In this document: piece by piece, positions 56,080-63,392 of the stretch
Layout: every line of letters starts with the position of its first letter
Numbering within the stretch: position 1 is the first letter of the stretch
Notes under the pieces: model-generated
Told to the model about the DNA's origin: nothing
The model's database searches: none
Seen by the model: only the letters and a program-made list of their open reading frames with translations
NCBI GenBank assembly: GCA_963696665.1
Contig: CAVOLE010000039.1
Span: forward strand, 186,001-250,000
DNA from: Roseiarcus sp963696665
Lineage (GTDB): Bacteria; Pseudomonadota; Alphaproteobacteria; Rhizobiales; Beijerinckiaceae
Direction: 5' to 3'
Length of the DNA stretch: 64,000 bases
Translations under genes and position numbers: made by a program

Positions 56080-57087
56080 CTAGAAGGTGATCCGCATGGT
56101 GGCCACGAAATTGTTCTTTACGACAGGATTTGCCGTCACCGCCATTTGATACCCGGCGCCGACGATCAGGTTGATCGGACGTGTCGCGGTGTCCTGGCCA
56201 ATTTTGAAGCGTCCCAATATGATGCCGGGCGTGAGCAGGATCTGGTTGAGGCCGACGTGCTCCCCATTCGGCCAGTACTCGTAGTTGACCTCGAGTTCCG
56301 GCCAGAAATATTGCATGAAATGATACTGGAAGGCGGTGTTCCAAAGTATGGGATCACCGAAGGCCTGCCTGTTCATCTCGGGCGTGTCGCCGGGCGAACC
56401 ATGCCCCTGGACGGGAATCTGCACGCTGAGAGTCGACTGAACATCAAAATCACCCCAGCCCTTGCCCGCGGCGATTGTCGGCTGCGCGGTCAGAACATGG
56501 TTTGAAATCTTCCCTTCCGTGTTCAACGCTTCCGTCATTTGGAAGAAGCCGGTGACGATGTAATCGCCATTGTCCTTGTTGGCGGACAGGAAGCGGTATT
56601 TGGCGAGAAAAAGCGGGTAATCGCCCCATCCCCATGCATCCCCCTTGGGGCCGCTAGCGGTCTCATAAGGCGGCGCCGCGACAATGAGCTCCACGTTCCA
56701 GGCGGGGATAAACTCCACCCTAAAGCCGCCTGGCCCACCATAATTGACGATGCGTTGGCCGTTCCCCTGGCTGCCGGTCCCGTTTTGCTGGTCATAGAAA
56801 TCAGCCCGCAACTCTTGTTCGAGGCGCGGCGTGACTGTGACAAGCGGCGTCATCCAATTCGGCTGCACGGCTTGCGTGGCCGAAACCATATCAAGCCAGG
56901 ATTCGACGGCTGGGGACGGAGTGAAAGTGAGAGGTCCGCTCGTCGGCGCCAGGGCTGGAAGGGCCAACGACGGTTGCGTGTTCTGCGCGCGTGCGCCAGG
57001 CGGCGCGAGCGCGATCGACGCTCCCGCCACTGCCCCGAGCCATGGAATCGTCAATAGATTGCGGCGATTTCGCGCGTCGCTTGTCAT
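56080..57087 (-). CDS. Exported beta-barrel protein (phenol-degradation MetA-like)
   Basis: A 335-residue protein with a signal peptide (an RR near the start, AGASIALAPPGARA). The mature part alternates polar and aromatic residues in beta-barrel style and ends KNNFVATMRITF with C-terminal Phe. FRVEFIPAWNVELIVAAPPY and LLTPGIILGRFKIG are typical of the MetA-like outer-membrane family. Its partner and substrate are unknown. It lies downstream of the lipoprotein gene at 57373 on the same strand. Confidence 0.65.
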   Translation of the reverse strand: MTSDARNRRNLLTIPWLGAVAGASIALAPPGARAQNTQPSLALPALAPTSGPLTFTPSPAVESWLDMVSATQAVQPNWMTPLVTVTPRLEQELRADFYDQQNGTGSQGNGQRIVNYGGPGGFRVEFIPAWNVELIVAAPPYETASGPKGDAWGWGDYPLFLAKYRFLSANKDNGDYIVTGFFQMTEALNTEGKISNHVLTAQPTIAAGKGWGDFDVQSTLSVQIPVQGHGSPGDTPEMNRQAFGDPILWNTAFQYHFMQYFWPELEVNYEYWPNGEHVGLNQILLTPGIILGRFKIGQDTATRPINLIVGAGYQMAVTANPVVKNNFVATMRITF

Positions 57088-57126
57088 CTGCCCCGCCTGT
57101 GTTGCATGGCAACTGCCCCCTTCTAG

Positions 57127-57150
57127 CGATATGTTAAGATAAATATATCG
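57127..57150. promoter_or_regulatory. CGATAT-N12-ATATCG inverted repeat upstream of the beta-barrel gene
   Basis: CGATAT (57127-57132) and ATATCG (57145-57150) form an inverted repeat with a 12-base AT-rich centre, 40 bases before the start of the minus-strand gene. Similar words occur at 54225-54246 near porins C/D. Confidence 0.35.
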
Positions 57151-57372
57151 TTGTCAAGCGAGCACAGAGATCTTCCCACAGCCCGGCGCTTTCGGCGGAG
57201 CGCGAGCGCACGATGCGCCAGGCGCCTAATCGGCTCACGCCAACGCGCGCGCGTTGGCTCGCAAAATATTCCGGCTAAGGCGACGGACAGGATTTCGCGT
57301 CAGGCGCCGCCCCCATCCAACGCCGACTTGGCAGCATCATTCTGGGAGGCTTCGGCGACTTTTAGCCGCTCA

Positions 57373-57636
57373 TCATTTGTTGCCGCCAACGTCGATACAC
57401 CCCCAGCGGCTGCAGTCGTCTGGATTGCGGCTCAGCCCGTCCGTCTCGTGGACGTCATAAGGGTAACCGTACGGATTGCTCGGATCTCTGAATATCCTCG
57501 GCACTTGGCTTGCTGGGAGCTGGTTAGCCTGTTGTATCGTCATGACCGGAATGTTTCGGCTCTCGGTTTGGCAGCCGGCGACGGAGCCGGCCAACGCGGC
57601 GCCAAGTACAATCCGCAGACAGATCGTTCGCCCCAT
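57373..57636 (-). CDS. Small lipoprotein with DGLS...DDC...GC end (member 3)
   Basis: An 87-residue lipoprotein: MGRTICLRIVLGAALAGSVA then GC, a lipobox (VAGC). The mature part QTESRNIPVMTIQQANQLPA...NPYGYPYDVHE ends TDGLSRNPDDCSRWGCID. It is about as long as the member at 36976 and shares its motifs in order, but is anchored by lipid. AGGAGG precedes the ATG. It is followed by the beta-barrel gene at 56080. Function unknown. Confidence 0.78.
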   Translation of the reverse strand: MGRTICLRIVLGAALAGSVAGCQTESRNIPVMTIQQANQLPASQVPRIFRDPSNPYGYPYDVHETDGLSRNPDDCSRWGCIDVGGNK

Positions 57637-57736
57637 TCGCACGCCTCCTGTGCGGCCCACACAGCGGCGAATAGCGCCGCGTTCCAGTCGCGCCCTGATA
57701 TAGGTTGCCTTGCGCGAAAGCGGCCAGTTCGAAGCT

Positions 57737-58417
57737 TCAATTTCGCGTTGACGACGGCGAGTCCGCCGGGGAAACGGCGGCGGAACCGGCTCTCCCACCG
57801 GCGGCCACCCCGCGCAGGATGATCTCGATCACCTCTCTTTTCGCGCGTTCAAAGGCGCAGTCGTCGAGCGGCCGCCCCATGTTGAGGGTGGCCATTTCAT
57901 GTGCCGCGTTGGCGTATTGCTGCGTCGTCGCCCAGATCATGTAGAACAGGAATTTGGGCTCGATTGGCTTGAGCTTGCCGCCGGCGATCCAGCGCTTGAC
58001 CACCCGCTCGCGCGAGGCGACCCATTCGCTCAGCGTGCTGTCAAGGAAATCCTGGATCATCGGCGCCCCGCGCATGATCTCCGCCGACCAGATGCGGGTC
58101 GCGAGCGGCATCTCGCGCGCAAGATCCATTTTGGCCCCGATATAGGCCGAAAGCGCGAGCCGGGGGTCGTCGCTCGTGTCGAAGGACGAGGCCGCGGCAA
58201 GCCACGCCGTCAGCACCCGCTCGATCACCGAACGGTAGAGTCCCTCCTTGGTCGGGAAATAATAGTGCAGGTTCGCCTTCGGCACGCCCGCGCGCTGCGC
58301 AATCGCGGCGGTCGTCGCGCCCTTGAATCCTTGCTCGGCGAACACCCCCTCGGCCGCCTCGAGGAGAGCGCGCTCGTTGTCCTCCCGGACAGTGGGTCTC
58401 GTTTTGCGACGCGCCAT
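57737..58417 (-). CDS. TetR-family regulator, RutR-like
   Basis: A 226-residue regulator: HTH with GATTAAIAQRAGVPKANLHY and YFPTKEGLYRSVIERVLTAW, then a ligand-binding C-terminal part. The PKANLHYYFPTKEGLYRSVIE stretch resembles RutR, the uracil/thymine-responsive repressor of pyrimidine use. It is divergent from the ureidopropionase gene, and a RutR-like palindrome lies between them. It probably represses this operon until pyrimidine or a catabolite appears (inference). Confidence 0.85.
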   Translation of the reverse strand: MARRKTRPTVREDNERALLEAAEGVFAEQGFKGATTAAIAQRAGVPKANLHYYFPTKEGLYRSVIERVLTAWLAAASSFDTSDDPRLALSAYIGAKMDLAREMPLATRIWSAEIMRGAPMIQDFLDSTLSEWVASRERVVKRWIAGGKLKPIEPKFLFYMIWATTQQYANAAHEMATLNMGRPLDDCAFERAKREVIEIILRGVAAGGRAGSAAVSPADSPSSTRN

Positions 58418-58547
58418 AAACTCCCCCGAATGTGGCGTTTCCCCGTTTCGCGGGTCCCCTGTCAAGACGTTGGAACTCCGCGACGGTCGCGCGACATGAC
58501 GGGCCGCGGCGCCAAAATTGTGAGCGTCGCGCCCAAGCTTACGCCAT

Positions 58548-58563
58548 TTGACCATTTGGTCAG
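58548..58563. promoter_or_regulatory. RutR-type operator
   Basis: TTGACCATTTGGTCAG matches the RutR site TTGACCA-N2-TGGTCAA at all but the last base. A TATAAT (58567-58572) begins 4 bases later, so a bound repressor would cover the promoter. A second, weaker TGACCAAATGTT lies at 58579-58590. The sites are between the RutR-like gene and the first catabolic gene. Confidence 0.75.
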
Positions 58564-58604
58564 AGCTATAATAAGCACTGACCAAATGTTGGGAGCGGCG
58601 CGCA

Positions 58605-59849
58605 ATGGCTGATCTGTCGAATGTTCGCATCGACGGAGCGAGGCTTTGGGACTCGCTCATGGAGATGGCGAAAATCGGCGCCACTCCGAAAGGCGGCGTC
58701 AAGCGCCTGACGCTGACCGATCTCGACCGTCAGTCCCGCGAATTGTTCCGCAAGTGGTGCGAGGCCGCGGGCTGCTCGGTGACGGTCGACGAAATGGGCA
58801 ATATGTTCGCGCGCCGCCCAGGCCAGGACAATTCGCTCGCCCCTGTCATGATGGGGAGCCACCTCGACACCCAGCCGACCGGCGGCAAGTTCGACGGGGC
58901 GCTTGGTGTGCTCGGCGCTCTCGAAGTCGTGCGCTCGCTCAACGACCTCAACATCCGCACCCGGCGGCCGATCGAAGTCGCCAACTGGACCAATGAGGAA
59001 GGGTCGCGCTACGCCCCGGCGATGATCGCGTCGGGCGTGTTCGCCGGCGTCTATGACAAGGAATTCGCCTATTCGATTCCCGACGGCGAGGGCAAGCGGC
59101 TCGGCGACGAGCTCAAGCGGATCGGCTTCATGGGGCGCGAGCCTGTCGGCGCCCATGCCGTTCACGCGTTCTTCGAGCTGCACATCGAGCAGGGTCCAAT
59201 CCTGGAGGACGAGTCGATCGACGTCGGCGTCGTCACCCACGGACAGGGGCAGCGCTGGTACGAAATTCGCTTGACCGGGTTCGAGAGCCACGCCGGCTCG
59301 ACGCCGATGCCGCGCAGGAAGGACGCGCTGCTCGGCGCCGCCCGGATCGTGGAGCTGGTGAACCAGATCGGCCTCATGAAAGCGCCGTTCGGCGTCTCGA
59401 CGGTCGGCATGCTCAACCCCTATCCGAACTCCCGTAACGTGATTCCGGGCGAAGTGTTCATGACCTGCGAGTTCCGCCATCCGGACGACGCCACATTGAG
59501 CGAGATGGACGCCGCCTTGCACGAGGGCGTGAAGGCGATCACGGGCAAGATTGGCCTTAGCTACGACTTGAAGCAGGTCTTCTATTACGCGCCGGTTCCC
59601 TTCGATCAGGCTTGCGTCGACGCGGTGCGGCGCGCGGCCCAGCATTTCGGCTATTCGCATCGCGACATCGTGTCCGGCGCGGGCCATGACGCCTGCTATC
59701 TGGCGCGGGTTGCGCCGACGTCGATGGTGTTCACGCCTTGCGTCGACGGCGTCAGCCATAATGAAAGCGAGGACATCAAGCCGGATTGGGCGACCGCCGG
59801 GGCCAATGTGCTGATGCATGCGGTCCTGGAGAAGGCCGAGATCGTGTGA
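58605..59849 (+). CDS. Zn-dependent hydantoinase/carbamoylase-family amidohydrolase (probable beta-ureidopropionase)
   Basis: M20-family hydrolase of 414 residues that removes the carbamoyl group from N-carbamoyl amino acids. It has GSHLDTQPTGGKFDGALGVL and WTNEEGSRYAPAM (metal site), HIEQGP, and GFESHAGSTPMPRRKDAL. With a dihydropyrimidinase next to it, the likely substrate is N-carbamoyl-beta-alanine or N-carbamoyl-beta-aminoisobutyrate, the last step of reductive pyrimidine breakdown; allantoate is an alternative for the family. The ATG follows GGGAGCGG. Confidence 0.88.
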   Translation: MADLSNVRIDGARLWDSLMEMAKIGATPKGGVKRLTLTDLDRQSRELFRKWCEAAGCSVTVDEMGNMFARRPGQDNSLAPVMMGSHLDTQPTGGKFDGALGVLGALEVVRSLNDLNIRTRRPIEVANWTNEEGSRYAPAMIASGVFAGVYDKEFAYSIPDGEGKRLGDELKRIGFMGREPVGAHAVHAFFELHIEQGPILEDESIDVGVVTHGQGQRWYEIRLTGFESHAGSTPMPRRKDALLGAARIVELVNQIGLMKAPFGVSTVGMLNPYPNSRNVIPGEVFMTCEFRHPDDATLSEMDAALHEGVKAITGKIGLSYDLKQVFYYAPVPFDQACVDAVRRAAQHFGYSHRDIVSGAGHDACYLARVAPTSMVFTPCVDGVSHNESEDIKPDWATAGANVLMHAVLEKAEIV

Positions 59850-60067
59850 CCCTTCTCCGCGAGGCGGGGAAGGTGGACACGCCATAGGGCGTCGAAAGAC
59901 GCCCGTCTTTCGACGGGCTATGGCGCGGCCGGATGGGGTGTGGAAAGCAGGTATGGCTCTATGCAAGTTTGCGGGTGTCGACCGTGCAATCTGGCCTCCG
60001 TCGTAGCGGTGGCCCACACCCCATCCGGCGCTGCGCGCCACCTTCCCCAGCGAAGCTGGAGAAGGGG
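59850..60067. repeat. CCTTCTCC-type inverted repeat with nested 42-bp element (locus R4)
   Basis: Left unit CCCTTCTCC...GGGGAAGGTGGACAC (59850 onward) and right unit ...CATCCGGCGCTGCGCGCCACC..GAGAAGGGG (ending 60067) are inverted copies of the repeat seen at R5. The left unit is interrupted at 59882-59923 by the CCATAG element. This copy is almost a perfect 42-bp palindrome: CCATAG-GG-CGTCGAAAGAC-GCCC-GTCTTTCGACG-GG-CTATGG. It lies between two pyrimidine genes. Confidence 0.8.
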
Positions 60068-60117
60068 AATCGCCTCGCCGTTGGAGAAGATTCATAGCGG
60101 TTCAGGAGACCGGTAAA

Positions 60118-61546
60118 ATGTCGCTCGTCATCGAAGGCGGAACGATCGTCGCCGCGGACCGCACCTATAAGGCCGACGTGCTCGTCGAGGGCGAGACGAT
60201 CAAGGCGATCGGCGAGGGCCTAAGAGGCGACAGCACGCTCGACGCCAAGGATTGCTTCGTCCTACCCGGCGGGATCGATCCCCACACCCATCTCGACATG
60301 CCCTTCATGGGCACGAACTCCGCCGACAACTACGAAAGCGGCACGAAGGCGGCGCTCAGCGGCGGCACGACGATGGTGGTCGACTTCTGCATCCCCAACC
60401 GCAACCAGCCGCTGATGGAGGCGCTTGCCGACTGGGACAAACGCTCCAAGGACGCGGTCTCCGACTATTCCTACCACATGTGCATCACCTACTGGGACGA
60501 TTCCGTCCTTGAGGACATGGCCAAGGTGGTGAGAGCGGGCGTGACGACGTTCAAGCATTTCATGGCCTACAAGGGGGCGCTGATGGTCGACGACGAGCAG
60601 ATGTTCGCCTCGTTCTCGCGTTGCGCCGAACTCGGCGCGATGCCGCTCGTCCACGCCGAGAACGGCGAAGTCGTCGCCGCGCTGCAGAAGCATTACATGG
60701 CCAAAGGCATAACCGGGCCGGAGGGTCATGCGCTCTCGCGTCCGCCGGAGGTCGAGGGCGAAGCGGCGAACCGCGCCATCATGCTGGCTGATCAGGCGGG
60801 CGTTCCGCTCTACATCGTGCACACCTCCTGCATGGAGGCGCACGAGGCGATCCGGCGGGCGCGCGCGTCAGGCAAGCGCGTCTATGGCGAGCCGCTGATC
60901 CAGCATCTCGTGCTCGACGAGAGCGAATATTACAACAAGGACTGGAAGCACGCGGCGCGGCGCGTCATGTCGCCGCCGTTCCGCGACAAGAAGCATCAGG
61001 ACGACCTATGGAATGGCTTGCGCGCCGGCTCGTTGCAGGTGGTGGCGACCGATCATTGCGCCTTCACCACCAAGCAGAAGGAACTGGGCTTAATTGACTT
61101 CACCAAGATTCCGAACGGAACCGGCGGAACTCGAGGACCGGATGCCGGTCTTGTGGACTTATGGCGTCGAAACCGGGCGGCTCACGCCGAACGAGTTCGT
61201 CGCCGCGACCTCGACCAATATCGCGCGCATCTTGAACCTCTATCCGCGCAAGGGGGCGATCCTGCCGGGTTCGGACGCGGACGTCACAGTCTGGGATCCG
61301 AAGGCGGGCAAGACGATCTCGGCGAGGTCGCAAGTCTCGGTCATCGACTACAATGTCTTCGAGGGAACCAAGGTGACGGGGCTCCCTCGCTATACGCTCT
61401 CGCGCGGCGAAGTCGTGTTCCGCGACGGGGTGGTGCAGGCGGAGCTCGGACGCGGCCGTTTCATCAAGCGCGACCCGTTCCCTGCGGACGCGCGCGCGCT
61501 CAAGCGCTATAAGGAGTTCACCGCGGTGGCGGGCGTTGCGCGCTGA
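60118..61546 (+). CDS. hydA: Dihydropyrimidinase / hydantoinase (frameshifted)
   Basis: A zinc amidohydrolase that opens the ring of dihydrouracil/dihydrothymine or hydantoins. Metal ligands are visible: His-x-His in GIDPHTHLDMPF, a probable carboxylated Lys in FKHFMAYKGALM, and VHAENGEV. Up to ...FTKIPNGTGG one frame is used; from LEDRMPVLWTYGVETGRLTP another. They join at 61122-61131, where one A appears extra. The full protein would be about 475 residues. GGAGACCGG precedes the ATG. It follows R4 in an otherwise co-directional operon. Confidence 0.88.
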
Positions 61547-61562
61547 TGGAAACGGACCGACA

Positions 61563-62399
61563 ATGGACGTAGCGGCGGCTCCCAAGCTGAAGCCAAACAA
61601 CGGCGGGACCACGCCGGCCGCTGACGTCGCGATTGAGATCAACGGACTTTCGTTGCGCTTCGACACGGCCGATGGGCCCGTGCAAGCGCTGAGCGACGTC
61701 AGCTTGAAGGTCCCTCGCGGCGAGTTCGTCTCCTTCATCGGGCCGTCGGGCTGCGGCAAGACGACGCTTCTGCGCGCCGTCGCCGATCTCGAGGATCCGA
61801 CCAGCGGCTCGATCCGCGTCAACGGCATGAGCCCGGGCGAAGCGCGCGCCCGTCGCGCCTATGGCTACGTGTTCCAGGCGCCCGCGCTCTATCCCTGGCG
61901 CAGCGTCGCGCGCAACATCGCGCTGCCGCTCGAGATCATGGGCTTCAGCAAGGCGGAGCGCGAGGCGCGCGTCGCCAAGGGCCTCGAGCTTGTCAATCTT
62001 TCCGGCTTCGGCGCGAAATATCCCTGGCAATTGTCGGGGGGCATGCAGCAGCGCGCGTCGATCGCGCGGGCGCTGTCGTTCGACCCCGATCTCCTTCTGA
62101 TGGACGAGCCGTTCGGCGCGCTCGACGAGATCGTGCGCGACATGCTGAACCAGCAATTGCTGCGCCTCTGGGACGTGACCGGCAAGACGGTGCTGTTCGT
62201 CACCCACTCGATTCCGGAAGCGGTGTTCCTGTCGACGCATATCGTCGTCATGTCGCCGCGGCCGGGCCGGATCTACGACATCATCGAATGCGATTTTCCC
62301 CGCGACCGCGCGCTCGATATCCGCGAGACGCCCGAGTTCCTGGCGATCGCCAACCGGGTCAGGCAGGGCTTGCGCAAAGGCCATTCCTATGACGGGTAG
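61563..62399 (+). CDS. ABC transporter ATPase (SsuB/TauB type) for a pyrimidine-related compound
   Basis: A 278-residue ATPase with Walker A GPSGCGKTTLLRAV, Q-loop, signature LSGGMQQRASIARALSF and Walker B LLLMDEPFGALDE. It belongs to the nitrate/sulfonate/taurine/hydroxymethylpyrimidine group. By position it serves an importer for uracil, hydantoin or another catabolic substrate (inference). It starts 16 bases after the dihydropyrimidinase. No binding-protein gene is within the window. Confidence 0.88.
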   Translation: MDVAAAPKLKPNNGGTTPAADVAIEINGLSLRFDTADGPVQALSDVSLKVPRGEFVSFIGPSGCGKTTLLRAVADLEDPTSGSIRVNGMSPGEARARRAYGYVFQAPALYPWRSVARNIALPLEIMGFSKAEREARVAKGLELVNLSGFGAKYPWQLSGGMQQRASIARALSFDPDLLLMDEPFGALDEIVRDMLNQQLLRLWDVTGKTVLFVTHSIPEAVFLSTHIVVMSPRPGRIYDIIECDFPRDRALDIRETPEFLAIANRVRQGLRKGHSYDG

Positions 62400-62413
62400 C
62401 CGGAGCGCGCGCG

Positions 62414-62514
62414 CTCATCCGGCGCTTCGCGCCACCTTCTCCCTGAGGGAGAAGGGAGGGGGCGGCCCTTCTCCCTCAGGGAGAAGGTGGACGCGCGCAG
62501 CGCGGCCGGATGAG
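62414..62514. repeat. Paired CCTTCTCC palindromic repeats (locus R5)
   Basis: Two inverted copies face each other: CTCATCCGGCGC...CACCTTCTCCCTGAGGGAGAAGGG and CCCTTCTCCCTCAGGGAGAAGGTGG...GCGGCCGGATGAG. Each has an inner perfect palindrome of about 20 bases. The pair fills the space between the ABC ATPase and permease genes inside the operon. It is the undisturbed form of the R4 host repeat. Confidence 0.8.
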
Positions 62515-62528
62515 GGCAGGGGACGTCG

Positions 62529-63392
62529 ATGAAATCGGCGCTACCCCTCACGACCGTCGTCCTCGCCATCGTCGCGATCTGGTATCTCGGCGCCGCGCTG
62601 ATGAACGCGCCCCTGCAGCGCGACCAGTTCGCCAATGCGGGCCGGACGGACTATTCCACGCAAGATCTCGTCGGCGCGTCGCTCAATATGGAGCGGCCTA
62701 AGTTGCCCGCGCCCCATCAGGTCGCAAGCGAGCTCTACAAGCTCGTCTTCACGATCCCGCCGACGTCGAAGCGCAGCCTCGTCTATCATGGGGCGATCAC
62801 CCTGGAAGAGACGCTGATCGGCTTCGCAATCGGCTCGGCTTTGGGCATCGGCCTTGCCGTCCTGATCGTCTCCATGCGCTGGCTCGAGCGATCGATGATG
62901 CCCTGGATCGTCGCTTCGCAGACCGTGCCGATCATCGCGCTTGCGCCGATGATCGTCGTCATCCTCAACCAGTTCAACATCACCGGCATCGCGCCGAAGG
63001 CGGCGATCGCGGCCTATCTCTCGTTCTTTCCGGTGACGGTCGGCATGGTCAAGGGATTCCGTTCGCCCGACCCGTTGCAGCTCGACCTCATGCGCACCTA
63101 TTCGGCGACGCAAGCGCAGACGTTTCTGAAGCTCAGGGCGCCGGCCAGCGCGCCATTCTTCTTCGCCAGCATGAAGATCGGCGCGGCCGCCGCGCTGGTC
63201 GGGGCCGTGGTCGCCGAAGTGACCAAGAGTGAGGACGGGGGCCTGGGCGCGCGGCTCTTGGCGGGCTCCTATTATGGGCAGACGGTGCAGATCTGGGCCG
63301 CTTTGTTCGCCGCCGCGGCGCTCTCGGCGGCGCTCGTCGGCTTGATTGGCGTCGCCGGGGGCATCGCGCAAAAGCGCATGGCGTTCACGTGA
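62529..63392 (+). CDS. ABC transporter permease (SsuC type)
   Basis: An inner-membrane permease of 287 residues with about 6 helices and the EAA loop region ...YSATQAQTFLKLRAPASAPF. The first helix begins PLTTVVLAIVAIWYLGAALM, followed by an unusually long periplasmic stretch. GGGGACGTCG lies before the ATG. The GTG of the next permease overlaps its stop. It is one half of a heterodimeric permease. Confidence 0.88.
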   Translation: MKSALPLTTVVLAIVAIWYLGAALMNAPLQRDQFANAGRTDYSTQDLVGASLNMERPKLPAPHQVASELYKLVFTIPPTSKRSLVYHGAITLEETLIGFAIGSALGIGLAVLIVSMRWLERSMMPWIVASQTVPIIALAPMIVVILNQFNITGIAPKAAIAAYLSFFPVTVGMVKGFRSPDPLQLDLMRTYSATQAQTFLKLRAPASAPFFFASMKIGAAAALVGAVVAEVTKSEDGGLGARLLAGSYYGQTVQIWAALFAAAALSAALVGLIGVAGGIAQKRMAFT

